A stretch of 64,000 nucleotides of DNA from Aquisphaera insulae (GTDB taxonomy: Bacteria; Planctomycetota; Planctomycetia; Isosphaerales; Isosphaeraceae): NCBI RefSeq assembly GCF_011064615.1, contig NZ_JAALJH010000046.1, positions 1 to 64,000 on the forward strand, written 5' to 3'. Numbering within the stretch: position 1 is the first letter of the stretch; each line of letters opens with the position of its first letter. The notes under the pieces were generated by a model. The model was not told where the DNA came from and searched no databases. It saw only the letters and a list, made by a program, of their open reading frames with translations. Made by a program: the position numbers and the translations under genes. This document shows positions 1-10,181 of this stretch, one piece after another.

Positions 1-56
1 CGGGCGGGCTGTCGGGGCGGGACGCATGCACCACAAGCGGGAAGAGAAGGCCCCTA

Positions 57-1604
57 TCACGCCCGCGGGCCTGCCAGCCGGACCAGCATCACGCCGTGGC
101 GGTCGACCCGGGCGGAGTAACTCTCCCTGGCCGTCCCGAGGTCCTTCTGCCTCCAGAGGTCGCGGACCCGATGCTCGCCGGAGAGCTTCAGCTCGGCCCA
201 GGACACGGCGAGCTCCCGCGGCTCCTCGCCCAGGTTGAAGAGGCCCACGGCGATCGAGCCGTCCTCCAGCGGCTTGGCAAGCACCAGGTCGGACTCCGAC
301 TTGCGGACGACCCGGGCCTGGATCCCCAGCGGGTCCTGGTCCACGTCGATGACCTCCGCGTTGCAGAGGACGCTCAGCGTGAACGCGTCCAGCTTCTCCA
401 TGTCGCCCGAGTAGAACAGCGGCGCCGCCATCAGGGACCACATCGACATGTAAGAGTGTTCCTCGTTCGCGGTCAGGCCGCAATGCTCCTTGCCGACGAC
501 GCCGATCAGCAGGTAGTCCGGGTCGTTCCAGCGGCCCGGCGCGGCATTTCGGGCGTGGGCCGCGTTGCTCAGGCCCACGCGGTAGAAGCCCGGCAGGTGG
601 TCCGCCTTCTCGAGGCCGACGTCCCCGGTGGTCCGCCAGCACTGGCCGCCGACGTCGCCCCCCCACTCCCAGACGTTCCCCATCCCGTACTGGCAGAGGT
701 TGAACACGATGTCGCGATCGAGCCGCCCGACGAGCCCGCCCATCAGGGCGTAGGGCTTCACCAGGTGCGCGCGGTCGCTGCCCCCCGCCACGTCGGTGTA
801 CGAGCACCAGTCGTACTTGAGGAAATCGAAGCCCCACTCGGCATACTTGCGGGCGTCGACCTCCTCGTGCTCATAGCTGCCGGCGAACCCGGCGCAGGTC
901 GTCCGGCCGGGGCTCGTGTAGAGCCCGGCCTTGAGCCCTCGGGCGTGGATGGAATCCGTCAGCGCCTTCATGTCCGGGAAGCGGCCGTTCGGCCGCATCG
1001 CCCCGGCGTCGTCGCGGGCCGGGCCGCCGAGCTCCGGGTCCGACGACCCCGGCCGGACCATCCAGCAGTCGTCGATATTGATGTATTCATAGCCGAAATC
1101 GGCCATGCCCGTGCCGATCAGGATGTCGGCCGCGGACCGCATCCGGGCGTCGGTGATGCGGTCGGTCCAGGTGTACCAGTCGTTCCAGCCCATGGGGGGC
1201 GTGAGGGCCAGCGTGTCGCCGACGACGATCCGGAGCGGGCGGGTCGATCGGCCGTGCTCGCTCGAGGCCGAGAGGACCACCGCGAACGTCCCGGGGGCCG
1301 AGGGGGCCCGCCCGGAGATCACGCCGGTGTCGGCGTCGAGCGTCAGGCCCGCGGGCAGGCCCTCGGCGCTGAACCGGATCGGCCGGCGGCCGGTGCACGG
1401 GATCCGGTGGAGGAACGGATGGCCGGGCCGGCAGCCGTAGGCCTTCGGCCCGCGGATCGCCGGGGCCGGGCCCGGCCGGGGCGTGAGGATGTCCGCCTCG
1501 CCGGGCGGCCCCGCCAGGGCCGTCGGGCGCGCGGTCGCCGCCGCCAGCGCCAGGAGCGTCATCGTCATCGTCAGGCGGCAAAGGACTCGTCGCGATCGTC
1601 GCAT
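57..1604 (-). CDS. Secreted alpha-galactosidase, GH27 family
   Basis: Predicted to remove terminal alpha-galactosyl residues outside the cytoplasm. The 515-aa protein starts with a signal peptide (arginine-rich start, then a hydrophobic stretch to about residue 31). A putative-Ig (He_PIG-like) domain covers about 50-128 and the GH27 barrel begins at TPPMGWNDW (135-143). The expected nucleophile is Asp265 in FLKYDWCSY and the expected acid/base is Asp361 in RWNDPDYL; both motifs are clear. A C-terminal beta domain follows. The ATG at 1604 lies inside the 3' end of the upstream mutarotase-like gene (34-bp overlap), suggesting translational coupling. It is the last gene of a minus-strand sugar cluster with an AraC regulator at the far end. 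GH27 also includes alpha-N-acetylgalactosaminidases, so exact substrate is inferred. Confidence 0.9.
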   Translation of the reverse strand: MRRSRRVLCRLTMTMTLLALAAATARPTALAGPPGEADILTPRPGPAPAIRGPKAYGCRPGHPFLHRIPCTGRRPIRFSAEGLPAGLTLDADTGVISGRAPSAPGTFAVVLSASSEHGRSTRPLRIVVGDTLALTPPMGWNDWYTWTDRITDARMRSAADILIGTGMADFGYEYINIDDCWMVRPGSSDPELGGPARDDAGAMRPNGRFPDMKALTDSIHARGLKAGLYTSPGRTTCAGFAGSYEHEEVDARKYAEWGFDFLKYDWCSYTDVAGGSDRAHLVKPYALMGGLVGRLDRDIVFNLCQYGMGNVWEWGGDVGGQCWRTTGDVGLEKADHLPGFYRVGLSNAAHARNAAPGRWNDPDYLLIGVVGKEHCGLTANEEHSYMSMWSLMAAPLFYSGDMEKLDAFTLSVLCNAEVIDVDQDPLGIQARVVRKSESDLVLAKPLEDGSIAVGLFNLGEEPRELAVSWAELKLSGEHRVRDLWRQKDLGTARESYSARVDRHGVMLVRLAGPRA

Positions 1605-2578
1605 GATACACCTCCGATGGAAACGTCCAGCGACCAGCGCCGGGACTCCCCCGGGGCGAGGCGGACGGCCCCGCCCCCGGCCCCGGCCCCAGCCCCGGCG
1701 AGTGCCTCGTCGAGCCGATCGCCGGCCGTGGTCGTCGGCTCGATGCCGAGGTTCCGATAGGGCGGGGAGCCGGCGCCGAGGCCCGACCAGCCCCCCTCGT
1801 TGATCCAGAGGCCCACGTGGCGGACCTCGTCGCCGCGCCACGCGATCCGCAGCGACTCGTCGCCGCCGGTCGCGGTCAGGCGGACCCAGGCTTCGGCGGG
1901 AAGCTCCGCAAACAGTTTCACCGCCCGGCCGGCCTCCGGCGCAAGCGGCCAGGCGAACGGCTCGTGGAGGGCCGGCTCCGCGGCCCCGATCGCCGCCGTG
2001 ACGCGCGCGATCGTCCCCGCCGGCATTTCGATCGTCATGCCGTCCTCGATGCGAAAGAGCGGATGCGCCGCCCAGAGGTACGGCACGGCCTCGTCGCCGA
2101 GGTTCGTCAGTTGATACTCGAGGCGGAAGGCCGGCCGGTCGGGATCGAGCCGGAGAAGCCGGGCGAACCGGACGGCCGGCGCGGGGAGCTCGACGGCCAG
2201 GTTGAGCGAAGCCCCCTGCCCTCCTTCGTCTTTCGCGAGCGGCTCGGCCAGGCTCCAGCTTCGATACCAGAGCTCGCCGTGGTCCGTGAGCATCCCGTCT
2301 CCCCAGGGCGAGCCCGGCAGCCGGCAGGGATGGACGGTCGGGACGATCTCGTCCCAGCCGCCGACGTCGTGATCGGCCACGTACGAGGCCCCCGGCCGCC
2401 CCGCGACCACGGGGAGGTCCGGGTTGCTCCAGAGCCAGGACCGGCCGGTGCGGAGCGACTTCACCGAGGCGATCTTGCCGCCGAGCTCCGGCACGACGAC
2501 GACCCGGATCGAGGCGTTCTCGAGCGCGAAGGCCGGCCACCGGCCGAGCCATCGCGTCGGTTCGATCGAGGCGGTCAT
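1571..2578 (-). CDS. Aldose 1-epimerase (mutarotase)-like protein
   Basis: A 335-aa protein of the galactose-mutarotase-like fold. The N-terminal strand pattern ASIRVVVVPELGGKIASV (about 22-39) is typical of aldose-epimerase relatives and resembles the N-terminal part of the neighbouring DUF5107 protein. No signal peptide is visible, so it is probably cytoplasmic. It may interconvert sugar anomers, for example galactose released by the GH27 enzyme encoded next to it; that role is inferred from fold and position. The start is firm because the ATG overlaps the stop of the preceding small frame in ATGA (2575-2578), and its own 3' end overlaps the GH27 start. Confidence 0.75.
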   Translation of the reverse strand: MTASIEPTRWLGRWPAFALENASIRVVVVPELGGKIASVKSLRTGRSWLWSNPDLPVVAGRPGASYVADHDVGGWDEIVPTVHPCRLPGSPWGDGMLTDHGELWYRSWSLAEPLAKDEGGQGASLNLAVELPAPAVRFARLLRLDPDRPAFRLEYQLTNLGDEAVPYLWAAHPLFRIEDGMTIEMPAGTIARVTAAIGAAEPALHEPFAWPLAPEAGRAVKLFAELPAEAWVRLTATGGDESLRIAWRGDEVRHVGLWINEGGWSGLGAGSPPYRNLGIEPTTTAGDRLDEALAGAGAGAGGGAVRLAPGESRRWSLDVSIGGVSCDDRDESFAA

Positions 2579-2841
2579 GGCTTCGCCTCCGTCGCCGCGG
2601 CGAGTGGCCGATGGATCAGGGCGGCGAGGTGTCCGGCTGCGTGACGGCTCCGGGTGGCTGTGGCAGAGCCGAAGGCGATGCCACGGGATCGGCGAGGCCT
2701 GTGGGTGAAGCGACCGCCGTCGGTCGAGCCGAGGCGATCCCGTGGTGTCGCTGCGCGTCCACCACAGCCACCCGGAGACTTGCCACGCGCGACAGGGCTG
2801 CTGAAGCCAGGAGGCGTGAGCCTCGCCCGGATGAGCGTCAT
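2575..2841 (-). CDS. Small chimeric frame carrying a duplicated tail of the TPR gene
   Basis: An 88-codon frame sits between the TPR gene and the mutarotase-like gene, joined to both by ATGA overlaps (2838-2841 and 2575-2578). Its middle is the palindromic repeat at 2652-2773 read as codons. Its last residues (AALIHRPLAAATEAKP) closely match the last residues of the upstream gene (GALIHQPMATTTEARP), so the 3' end of that gene has been duplicated around the repeat. It may serve only to keep translation coupled across the insertion; a functional peptide is doubtful. Confidence 0.3.
   Translation of the reverse strand: MTLIRARLTPPGFSSPVARGKSPGGCGGRAATPRDRLGSTDGGRFTHRPRRSRGIAFGSATATRSRHAAGHLAALIHRPLAAATEAKP
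2652..2773. repeat. Diverged paired REP-like palindrome
   Basis: The unit opens with GGGTGGCTGTGGC and closes with GTCCACCACAGCCACCC, so two inverted copies of a hairpin core face each other, as in a BIME. It is a diverged member of the family found around 13.7, 18.0, 21-22 and 37.6 kb, with longer loops. It lies exactly in the junction between two co-directional genes and is flanked by two versions of the same gene tail. Confidence 0.7.
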
Positions 2842-5800
2842 GGCCGTGCCTCCGTCGTCGTCGCCATGGGCTGGTGGATCAAGGCGCCGAAGTGGCTGGC
2901 ATCGAGCGCCAGCGCGAGGTCGAACGCCGCGAGGGCCTCGTCCCGCCGGCCCTGGCCGAGGCGGCCCAGTCCCATCAGGTAATGGCAATGGGTGTCGTTC
3001 CGCCGGCGGAGGTCGTCCTCGAAGACGAGGAAGTCCGGCAGCGACACGGCGAAGTAGTCGATCGCCACGTTCTGACCCAGGTGGTCGCGGCCGAATTGGG
3101 CGAGCGCCTCGAACCGCCGCTCCGCCTCCTCGCCGCGGCCGAGCGCCCGGAGGGCCAGGCCCTGGTAGAGGATCATCTCGGGGGGCTGGTCGTTGTAGTA
3201 GAGGGCCTCCGCGGGCTCGACCTGGCCCTCGCTCGCGGCCTCGAAGGCCGAGGCCGCCTCGGCCTCGTTCCCCGCCTCCGCGTGCGCCCGGCCCAGCCAG
3301 TAGAGGACGTGGTTCTCGCGGGCGCCCGGCAGCTTGCCCTCGCCGAGGTTCTCCGGGTATTCCCGGGCGCGGAGGAGCGACGCGACGGCCTCGTCCGGCC
3401 GGCCCGCCGCGAGCTGGGCCCTCGCCCGGCCGATCAGCGCCTGGACGTACTGGCCGGCCGGCTTCCCCTCGCCCCCTTCCCACGGGTGGAACGTCCGGCC
3501 CAGCAGGTCCGAGAGCGCCTCGTCGTGGCGGCCCAGCGCGTTCAACAAGGTCACCCGCTCGATCGTCAGGTCGTCCCGGAACGCAACCAGGTCGGGGCGT
3601 GCCTCCAGGCGGGCCAGCCGCGACGCCGGGCCCTCGTTCGTCCGCTTGCGGAGCTGGTCGAGCTCGAAGAAGACGCGGGCGTCGTCCGGCCCCAGCGCGA
3701 AGGCCGTCTCGTATTCGGCCAGGCCGCGGGCGTCGTCCTTGCGGGCGTTGACGAGGGCCAGGCCGAGGTTCCGGTGCGCGGTCGGGAAGTCCGGGCGGAT
3801 CGCCGCGCAGCGTTCCCAGGCGGCAATCGCCTCCTCGTGGCGGCGATGCCCGTACCAGAAGTTGCCCAGGCCGTAGGCCGCCTTCCAGTCCTCCGGGTCA
3901 AGCCGCAGGGCCGACTCCAGGGCGGGCACGCATTCGAGCTCGTTCGGGAAGAAGTAGCCCGGCGAGGCCGACGCGATCGACCCGAGGATCGCCCGGGCCG
4001 CGTCGTCGTCCCCCGCGAGGGTCCGGAACCAGGCGGCGAAGTAGGCCGCCATCAGGTCGCCCCGGGCGCCGGCGTCGAGGAGGTCGATCGCCTCGTCGAA
4101 GAGGCCGGCGTGGGCGCAGTCGAGGGCCAGCTCGATCGCCCGGGTGGGGAGCCCGCAGAAGGTCCGGAAAACCCCGTCGCCCGGGGCCGAATCGGGGCCG
4201 GACTCCCGCACCGCGCCCAGCTCGAGGGGATCGGAGCGGAGCCCCCGCCGGGCCTCGCGGCGGGCCTCCTCGGTCCGCCCCAGCCGGCGGAGGATCGCGG
4301 CCTTCAGGTGGCGGGCCTGGCCGACGTGCGAGCCGCGGGCCTCCGCCTCGTCGAGGTGCCCGAGCGCCCGGGCGAGGTCCCCCCGCCGGGCCGCGAGCCG
4401 GGCCATCGCGAAGGCCGCGGGGCCCTTCCACGCGTCGGTCCAGCCGGCCTTGGCGAAGGCGTCGTACGCCTCGTCGAGGCGGCCCTGGTAGAGCAGGCAG
4501 CGGCCGAGCTGGTACGAGGGCTCGCCGTCATACGGGTTCGGGTTCCGGAGCGTCAGGCGGCCGATCGCGGCGCGGAGATGCGGCTCGGCCTCGGCGAATT
4601 TCCCCTGGCCGATCCGGATCCGGGCCACGGCCGTGAGGCAGCGGCTGTCCCCCGGGTCGCGGCGGAGCGCCTCGAGGTAGTAGTCGAGCGGCGAATACGT
4701 GGCGTGCCGGTACTGCTCGAGATGGAGGCCGTTGAGGAAGAGCTCCTCGACCGAGGCGATCTCCGCCGGCGGCCGCGCCGCGGTCGCGGGCCGCGGGGCC
4801 GGGGCGGGCTCGCCGCTCGGGGGCTCGATCGCCACCAGCTCCTCCTCGCCGTCGTGGACGCGGAGCGTCAGCTCGCCCGGATCGGTCCCCGGCGGCAGCG
4901 CCACGGACGTGAGGAAGGCCCGCTCGGGGGCGAGCTCGGCCGAGACCTCGCAGAGGGTCTCCTCGCCGCGACGGAGCCGGATCGCGAGCGTTCGCCGCGA
5001 GCTGGCGTAGACGCCGATCCGCGCGACCCCGTCGCGGACGTGCAGGCTGGCGGCGGCGTCCCTGCCGGCGTTCCGGGGCGGGCCGATCTCCTTGTAGGGG
5101 AGGAAGACCTGGGTGAACGTCTTCTCCTCGCCGGGCATGATCCAGGTGAAGTCCGGCTGGTTGTCCGTGAAGGCGCCGCACATCAGCTCGATGTAGGGCC
5201 CGTCGGCGTCGGTGAGCTGCCGGTCCCAGGCGTGGCCGAACGGGCCGTTGCCCCAGGTCCACTGCTTCTTGCCCGGGACGACGCGGTGGTCCGCGACGTG
5301 GAGCAGCCCGGCCCGGGCGCGATGGTCGTAGCAGCCCAGGAAGTCGAAATCGGAGTGGTGGGCCATGTACGACGTCGGCACCGGGATCGTGTCGTATCGC
5401 GAGATGTCGGTCCCGGGCGCATAATTCACGTGATAATAGGTGCCGGTGGCGATCGGGAAATCCGACACCGCGCGCTTGCCGTGGTCCATCACCGCGCGGA
5501 CGTCCGGCGGGAAGACCGACTGGTACTGGTCGTGCACGTGGACGGCCGGGTTGGCCCACCAGAGGAACGACCTCGGCTCGTCGGTCCGGTTCACGAGGTG
5601 GACCTCGACCTCGAGGTAGGCGCGGCCGGGATGGAGCCTGAAGCCGTGCCGGCCCTGGGTGCGCGACATCCGCTCGACCTCGGAGCACCAGACCGTCCGC
5701 GCGCCGTCGGGCCCGGCCTCGATCGCCCAGTCCAGCGGCTCGAAGGTGCTGGGCCGGTGGTGCTGCGGCCAGTTGAACTCGATGCCGCCGGAGATCCAGG

Positions 5801-6143
5801 GCCCGCAGAGCCCCACCAGGGCCGGCTTGATCACGCGGTTGTGATAGACGAAGTGGTATCCGTTGGTCTTGTCGACCGCCATCTGGACGCGGCCGCCGAG
5901 CTCCGGCAGGACCATGATCCGGAGGTACTCGTTCTCCAGGAAGACGGCCGTGTAGGCCCTCTCGACGCGACGCCCCTCGATCCGGTCGATGACCGGGTGC
6001 GGGTACACGGCGCCGCTCGATCCCTGGTAGACCCGCTTCTCCAGGAACATCGGGTTCCGGTCGGGCGTGCCGACCGTGTACGTCGGGATGACGACCCGCT
6101 CCGACCAGGCTTGCACCGCCGACCCGCCGGCCGCCCCGTTCAT
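2838..6143 (-). CDS. DUF5107 domain and TPR repeat protein
   Basis: A 1,101-aa protein without a clear signal peptide. The first 370 residues are a DUF5107 / mutarotase-like beta-sandwich (motif LRIMVLPELGGRVQMA, then GGIEFNWPQHHRPSTFEPLDW and Trp/His-rich blocks). After about residue 490 come many TPR units (for example AAYGLGNFWYGHRRHEEAIAAWERCAAIRPDFPTAHRNLGLAL, split here only for description) running to the C-terminus. Such proteins are common in polysaccharide-use loci, but the reaction is unknown. The ATG at 6143 is preferred over an upstream in-frame ATG because GGGGAGGAG lies just before it. It heads the minus-strand sugar cluster and is divergent from the AraC gene. Confidence 0.8.
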   Translation of the reverse strand: MNGAAGGSAVQAWSERVVIPTYTVGTPDRNPMFLEKRVYQGSSGAVYPHPVIDRIEGRRVERAYTAVFLENEYLRIMVLPELGGRVQMAVDKTNGYHFVYHNRVIKPALVGLCGPWISGGIEFNWPQHHRPSTFEPLDWAIEAGPDGARTVWCSEVERMSRTQGRHGFRLHPGRAYLEVEVHLVNRTDEPRSFLWWANPAVHVHDQYQSVFPPDVRAVMDHGKRAVSDFPIATGTYYHVNYAPGTDISRYDTIPVPTSYMAHHSDFDFLGCYDHRARAGLLHVADHRVVPGKKQWTWGNGPFGHAWDRQLTDADGPYIELMCGAFTDNQPDFTWIMPGEEKTFTQVFLPYKEIGPPRNAGRDAAASLHVRDGVARIGVYASSRRTLAIRLRRGEETLCEVSAELAPERAFLTSVALPPGTDPGELTLRVHDGEEELVAIEPPSGEPAPAPRPATAARPPAEIASVEELFLNGLHLEQYRHATYSPLDYYLEALRRDPGDSRCLTAVARIRIGQGKFAEAEPHLRAAIGRLTLRNPNPYDGEPSYQLGRCLLYQGRLDEAYDAFAKAGWTDAWKGPAAFAMARLAARRGDLARALGHLDEAEARGSHVGQARHLKAAILRRLGRTEEARREARRGLRSDPLELGAVRESGPDSAPGDGVFRTFCGLPTRAIELALDCAHAGLFDEAIDLLDAGARGDLMAAYFAAWFRTLAGDDDAARAILGSIASASPGYFFPNELECVPALESALRLDPEDWKAAYGLGNFWYGHRRHEEAIAAWERCAAIRPDFPTAHRNLGLALVNARKDDARGLAEYETAFALGPDDARVFFELDQLRKRTNEGPASRLARLEARPDLVAFRDDLTIERVTLLNALGRHDEALSDLLGRTFHPWEGGEGKPAGQYVQALIGRARAQLAAGRPDEAVASLLRAREYPENLGEGKLPGARENHVLYWLGRAHAEAGNEAEAASAFEAASEGQVEPAEALYYNDQPPEMILYQGLALRALGRGEEAERRFEALAQFGRDHLGQNVAIDYFAVSLPDFLVFEDDLRRRNDTHCHYLMGLGRLGQGRRDEALAAFDLALALDASHFGALIHQPMATTTEARP

Positions 6144-6241
6144 GATCGGTCTCCTCCCCGGGAGGTCCTCGCCAACTCGCACGACGCCCCGATTGTCGAA
6201 GGCCCCGCGGGCCGTCACAATGGAGAAAAGTCCGCGCGGAG

Positions 6242-7195
6242 ATGGACGATCTGATGATCGACGACGAGTCCCGAACCCAGGAAATGGCCCGTGGCGTCCC
6301 GTTGCTGGAGAAAACCCGGCGCCCGGACGGTTTCGCGGGGCAGATCATGCACGTGCTCCCCCGGCCGCTGCTGGCGAGGGAGGCCCGCCACTTCCCGGTC
6401 CGCGAACTGTACGTCACGGACCTGGGCTGGTATCCCCGCGCCGCCGGCCACGGGCGGCGGCGGGACGAGGGGGCGGGCGAACATATCCTGATCCTCTGCG
6501 AGGCGGGCGAGGGCCTCTACCAGGTCCAGGGCCGCGAGGGCCGCCTCGGCGCCGGCGAGGCGCTGTTGATCCCGCGGGGGGCGGCCCACGCCTACGGGGC
6601 CTCGGATCGGGATCCCTGGTCGATCCACTGGGTCCACTTCCTGGGCGACGACGCCGACTACTACCTCCGGCTCCTGCCCGACGGCGAGTGTCGGCTCCCG
6701 GTCGCGGCCGGGACCATGGGGCGGATGATCGAGGTCTTCCGAGGCGCCTGCGCCAGCCTCGACCGCGGCCTGTCGGGGTCGGTCCTGTGCTACCTCTCGC
6801 ACGCGCTGAGGCACCTGCTCGGGCTGCTCTTCTTCGAGAATCGGTCGTACGACGCGGCCGCGCGGGGCCCCTCGCGGCACGACGTCGCCGGCTGGATCGA
6901 CGGCATGCTCGACCGGATCGGCCGGCCGTTCTCGCTCGCGGCCATGGCCCGCCGCGCCGGCCTCTCGGTGCCGCAATTCTCGGCCGTCTTCCGCCGCCAG
7001 ACCGGGATGACGCCCGTGAATTACTTCATCCACCTGAAGGTCCAGCGCGCCTGCGCCCTGCTCGACGTCGAGGGCCTGGCCATCGCCGAGGTCGCCCGCG
7101 CCGTCGGCTACGACGACCCCTACTACTTCTCGCGGATCTTCCGCAAGGTCATGGGCGTCTCCCCCCGCGACTTCCGCAAGCAGCGGTTCGGGTGA
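6242..7195 (+). CDS. AraC-family transcriptional regulator with sugar-sensing cupin domain
   Basis: A 317-aa regulator. Residues about 30-130 form an AraC-type cupin (HILILCEAGEGLYQVQGREG, then LIPRGAAHAYGAS), and residues about 215-315 hold the paired helix-turn-helix region (FSLAAMARRAGLSVPQFSAVFRRQTGMTPVNYF followed by AEVARAVGYDDPYYFSRIFRKVMGVSP). It is divergent from the DUF5107/mutarotase/GH27 cluster with about 100 bp between, so it is the likely activator of that cluster in response to a sugar. A second ATG 12 bp downstream is an equally possible start. Confidence 0.9.
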   Translation: MDDLMIDDESRTQEMARGVPLLEKTRRPDGFAGQIMHVLPRPLLAREARHFPVRELYVTDLGWYPRAAGHGRRRDEGAGEHILILCEAGEGLYQVQGREGRLGAGEALLIPRGAAHAYGASDRDPWSIHWVHFLGDDADYYLRLLPDGECRLPVAAGTMGRMIEVFRGACASLDRGLSGSVLCYLSHALRHLLGLLFFENRSYDAAARGPSRHDVAGWIDGMLDRIGRPFSLAAMARRAGLSVPQFSAVFRRQTGMTPVNYFIHLKVQRACALLDVEGLAIAEVARAVGYDDPYYFSRIFRKVMGVSPRDFRKQRFG

Positions 7196-7372
7196 GGATG
7201 CGAGGCGATGCGAGGCGCCCCGACCCGACCCGTGGGCGGCCGAGCCGATCTGGTCCGGCCGCGCCGCGATGGAGACGCCCTGCAAGTGTCAGACTTCACC
7301 GGCATGGTAGAATCGCCGGACGTGGCGGCATCCGGCATTCGCGCCGATCCTCCGGTCCATCGAGGTCGAGCC

Positions 7373-8011
7373 ATGCGGTCAGTGCCGATCTCCGCGCGAC
7401 GATTCATGGGCATCGTCCTGCTTGTCGTGGCCCCCCTCGTCGCCCGCGCGGCGGTGGCGGACGAGCCCTACTTCCCGGACCTCGTCTTCGACCGGGATCG
7501 GGGGGCGAACGACTTCACGGTGGACTGGTATTCGAAGCACCTGGCGGCGATGAAGGAGCCGTCGTTGTGGGCGCTCTCCCGGAAGGACCCGGCCGCGACG
7601 ACGTACCGGTTCCTGTGGCTGCCGACGTTCCATCACCCGGCGGCGGTCCGGCTGGTCGAGTCGGACGGCGGGGGCATGCTGCATGCCGTCCTCCTCGACG
7701 GCAAGGGCGGCTATGAGCCCGGCAAGGTCATCGCCTCCATCCGCCGGAAGCTCAACGACGCGGAGTGGAAGGAAGTCCGGCGGCTCCTGGATCGGGCCAG
7801 GCCGTGGGACCTGCCGACCACCTCCGACCCGTTGCTCGATGGCGAGGACGGGGACCAGCTCATCGTCGAAACCGTGAGGGCGGGCAAGTACCACATCGTC
7901 GATCGCTGGGGGTCGACGGAGACGGCCGACTACCGGAATCTGTGCCGGCATCTGCTCGCCCTGTCCGGCCTCGACGTGATGAAGACCTGGAAGGAGTACC
8001 GCGAGGAATGA
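7373..8011 (+). CDS. Secreted protein of unknown function
   Basis: A 212-aa protein not matched to any family. It starts with a signal peptide (RRFMGIVLLVVAPLVARAAVADE, cleavage expected near residue 28), so it is exported. The mature part is rich in Trp and charged residues (DFTVDWYSKHLAAM, LWLPTFHHPAAVRL, HIVDRWGS) and looks like a compact single domain. The start at 7373 is chosen because longer in-frame starts would bury the signal peptide. It stands alone between the AraC gene and the convergent RtcR-like gene. Confidence 0.65.
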   Translation: MRSVPISARRFMGIVLLVVAPLVARAAVADEPYFPDLVFDRDRGANDFTVDWYSKHLAAMKEPSLWALSRKDPAATTYRFLWLPTFHHPAAVRLVESDGGGMLHAVLLDGKGGYEPGKVIASIRRKLNDAEWKEVRRLLDRARPWDLPTTSDPLLDGEDGDQLIVETVRAGKYHIVDRWGSTETADYRNLCRHLLALSGLDVMKTWKEYREE

Positions 8012-8108
8012 CACGCCGCAGGGCGGTGCCTGACGCATCGTCCCGGTTCGCTGCACGGCTCCGGGGCCGCCGGGCCCGCGTCCCGGCCGGCCTGCAAGCC
8101 GGGCGCGG

Positions 8109-9698
<1,590 letters not shown>

Positions 9699-9909
9699 GG
9701 GGGGGCACCAATTGTTTGGACATTGCAGCAAATTCCTTTGTACTCCATCGGCGAGCCGGATGCTCATCGCAAAAGCTCCGGGAGGAATTTCGGGACGAGT
9801 GCTCCGCCGGCCTCCTCGTTCCAAGGAGTGAGCGGCCATGACCTTGGGGAGCCCGCGGGGGCCTCGGCTCGTCGGGCATGGATCTCGGCCGGTCGCGTTG
9901 ACTCGAGTC

Positions 9910-9924
9910 CGGCATCCCCGATGC
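9910..9924 (+). promoter_or_regulatory. Possible sigma-54 (-24/-12) promoter for the Ro60 gene
   Basis: CGGCATCCCCGATGC has GG and GC dinucleotides at the required 10-bp spacing and partial agreement with TGGCAC-N5-TTGC (GGCA and TGC match). It points toward the Ro60 gene, which is the expected target of the divergent sigma-54 activator. In GC-rich DNA such matches arise by chance. Confidence 0.3.
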
Positions 9925-10036
9925 GATGGACGGCCTTCTCCTTCTCCACTCCCTTGTTCGCCCGGCCCCGATGCCGGCGAGCCGCAGGCGAAGGTTATCT
10001 CTGCGAACCGAGACGACCGGTGGAGGTTCCGATGAC

Positions 10037-10054
10037 GCCGGCCCCGGCCGGCGA
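10037..10054 (+). other. GC-only hairpin in Ro60 leader
   Basis: CGCCGGCC and GGCCGGCG pair perfectly over 8 bp around a CC loop, 29 bp before the larger hairpin. Its composition means it could be accidental; its position in the same leader is the reason it is listed. Confidence 0.35.
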
Positions 10055-10082
10055 TGCGGGCTCATCCCCCGCGAGCGGAGGA

Positions 10083-10121
10083 GGTGCGGCGAGACCGGCA
10101 TGACCCGGGTCTCGCCGCACC
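10083..10121 (+). ncRNA. Candidate structured RNA element upstream of Ro60 (14-bp perfect hairpin)
   Basis: GGTGCGGCGAGACC (10083-10096) pairs perfectly with GGTCTCGCCGCACC (10108-10121) around an 11-nt loop. It is not followed directly by a U-run, which argues against a simple terminator. It ends 60 nt before the Ro60 start. Ro60 proteins bind Y RNAs that are often encoded next to them, so this could be part of such an RNA or a cis-acting leader. It could also be an operator for the divergent activator, since the sequence is palindromic DNA too. Confidence 0.4.
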
Positions 10122-10181
10122 ATCCCCGACGAATCATAGTTTTCAATACGTCTTCACAATATTCGATCCGAGGCCCTGCCA

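Larger units (their letters stand above)
9699..10181. other. 483-bp divergent intergenic region with structured leader
   Basis: No protein frame is convincing here. It holds the divergent control region for the RtcR-like and Ro60 genes, a possible sigma-54 site (9910-9924) and two strong hairpins (10037-10054, 10083-10121). The length, much greater than needed for a simple leader, leaves room for a small RNA gene such as a Y RNA, but no diagnostic Y RNA motif was recognised. Confidence 0.6.

Noticed and set aside
2874..6254. Long open frame antisense to the TPR gene
   Set aside because: Same cause: strong third-position GC bias. The minus strand reads recognisable DUF5107 and TPR sequence.
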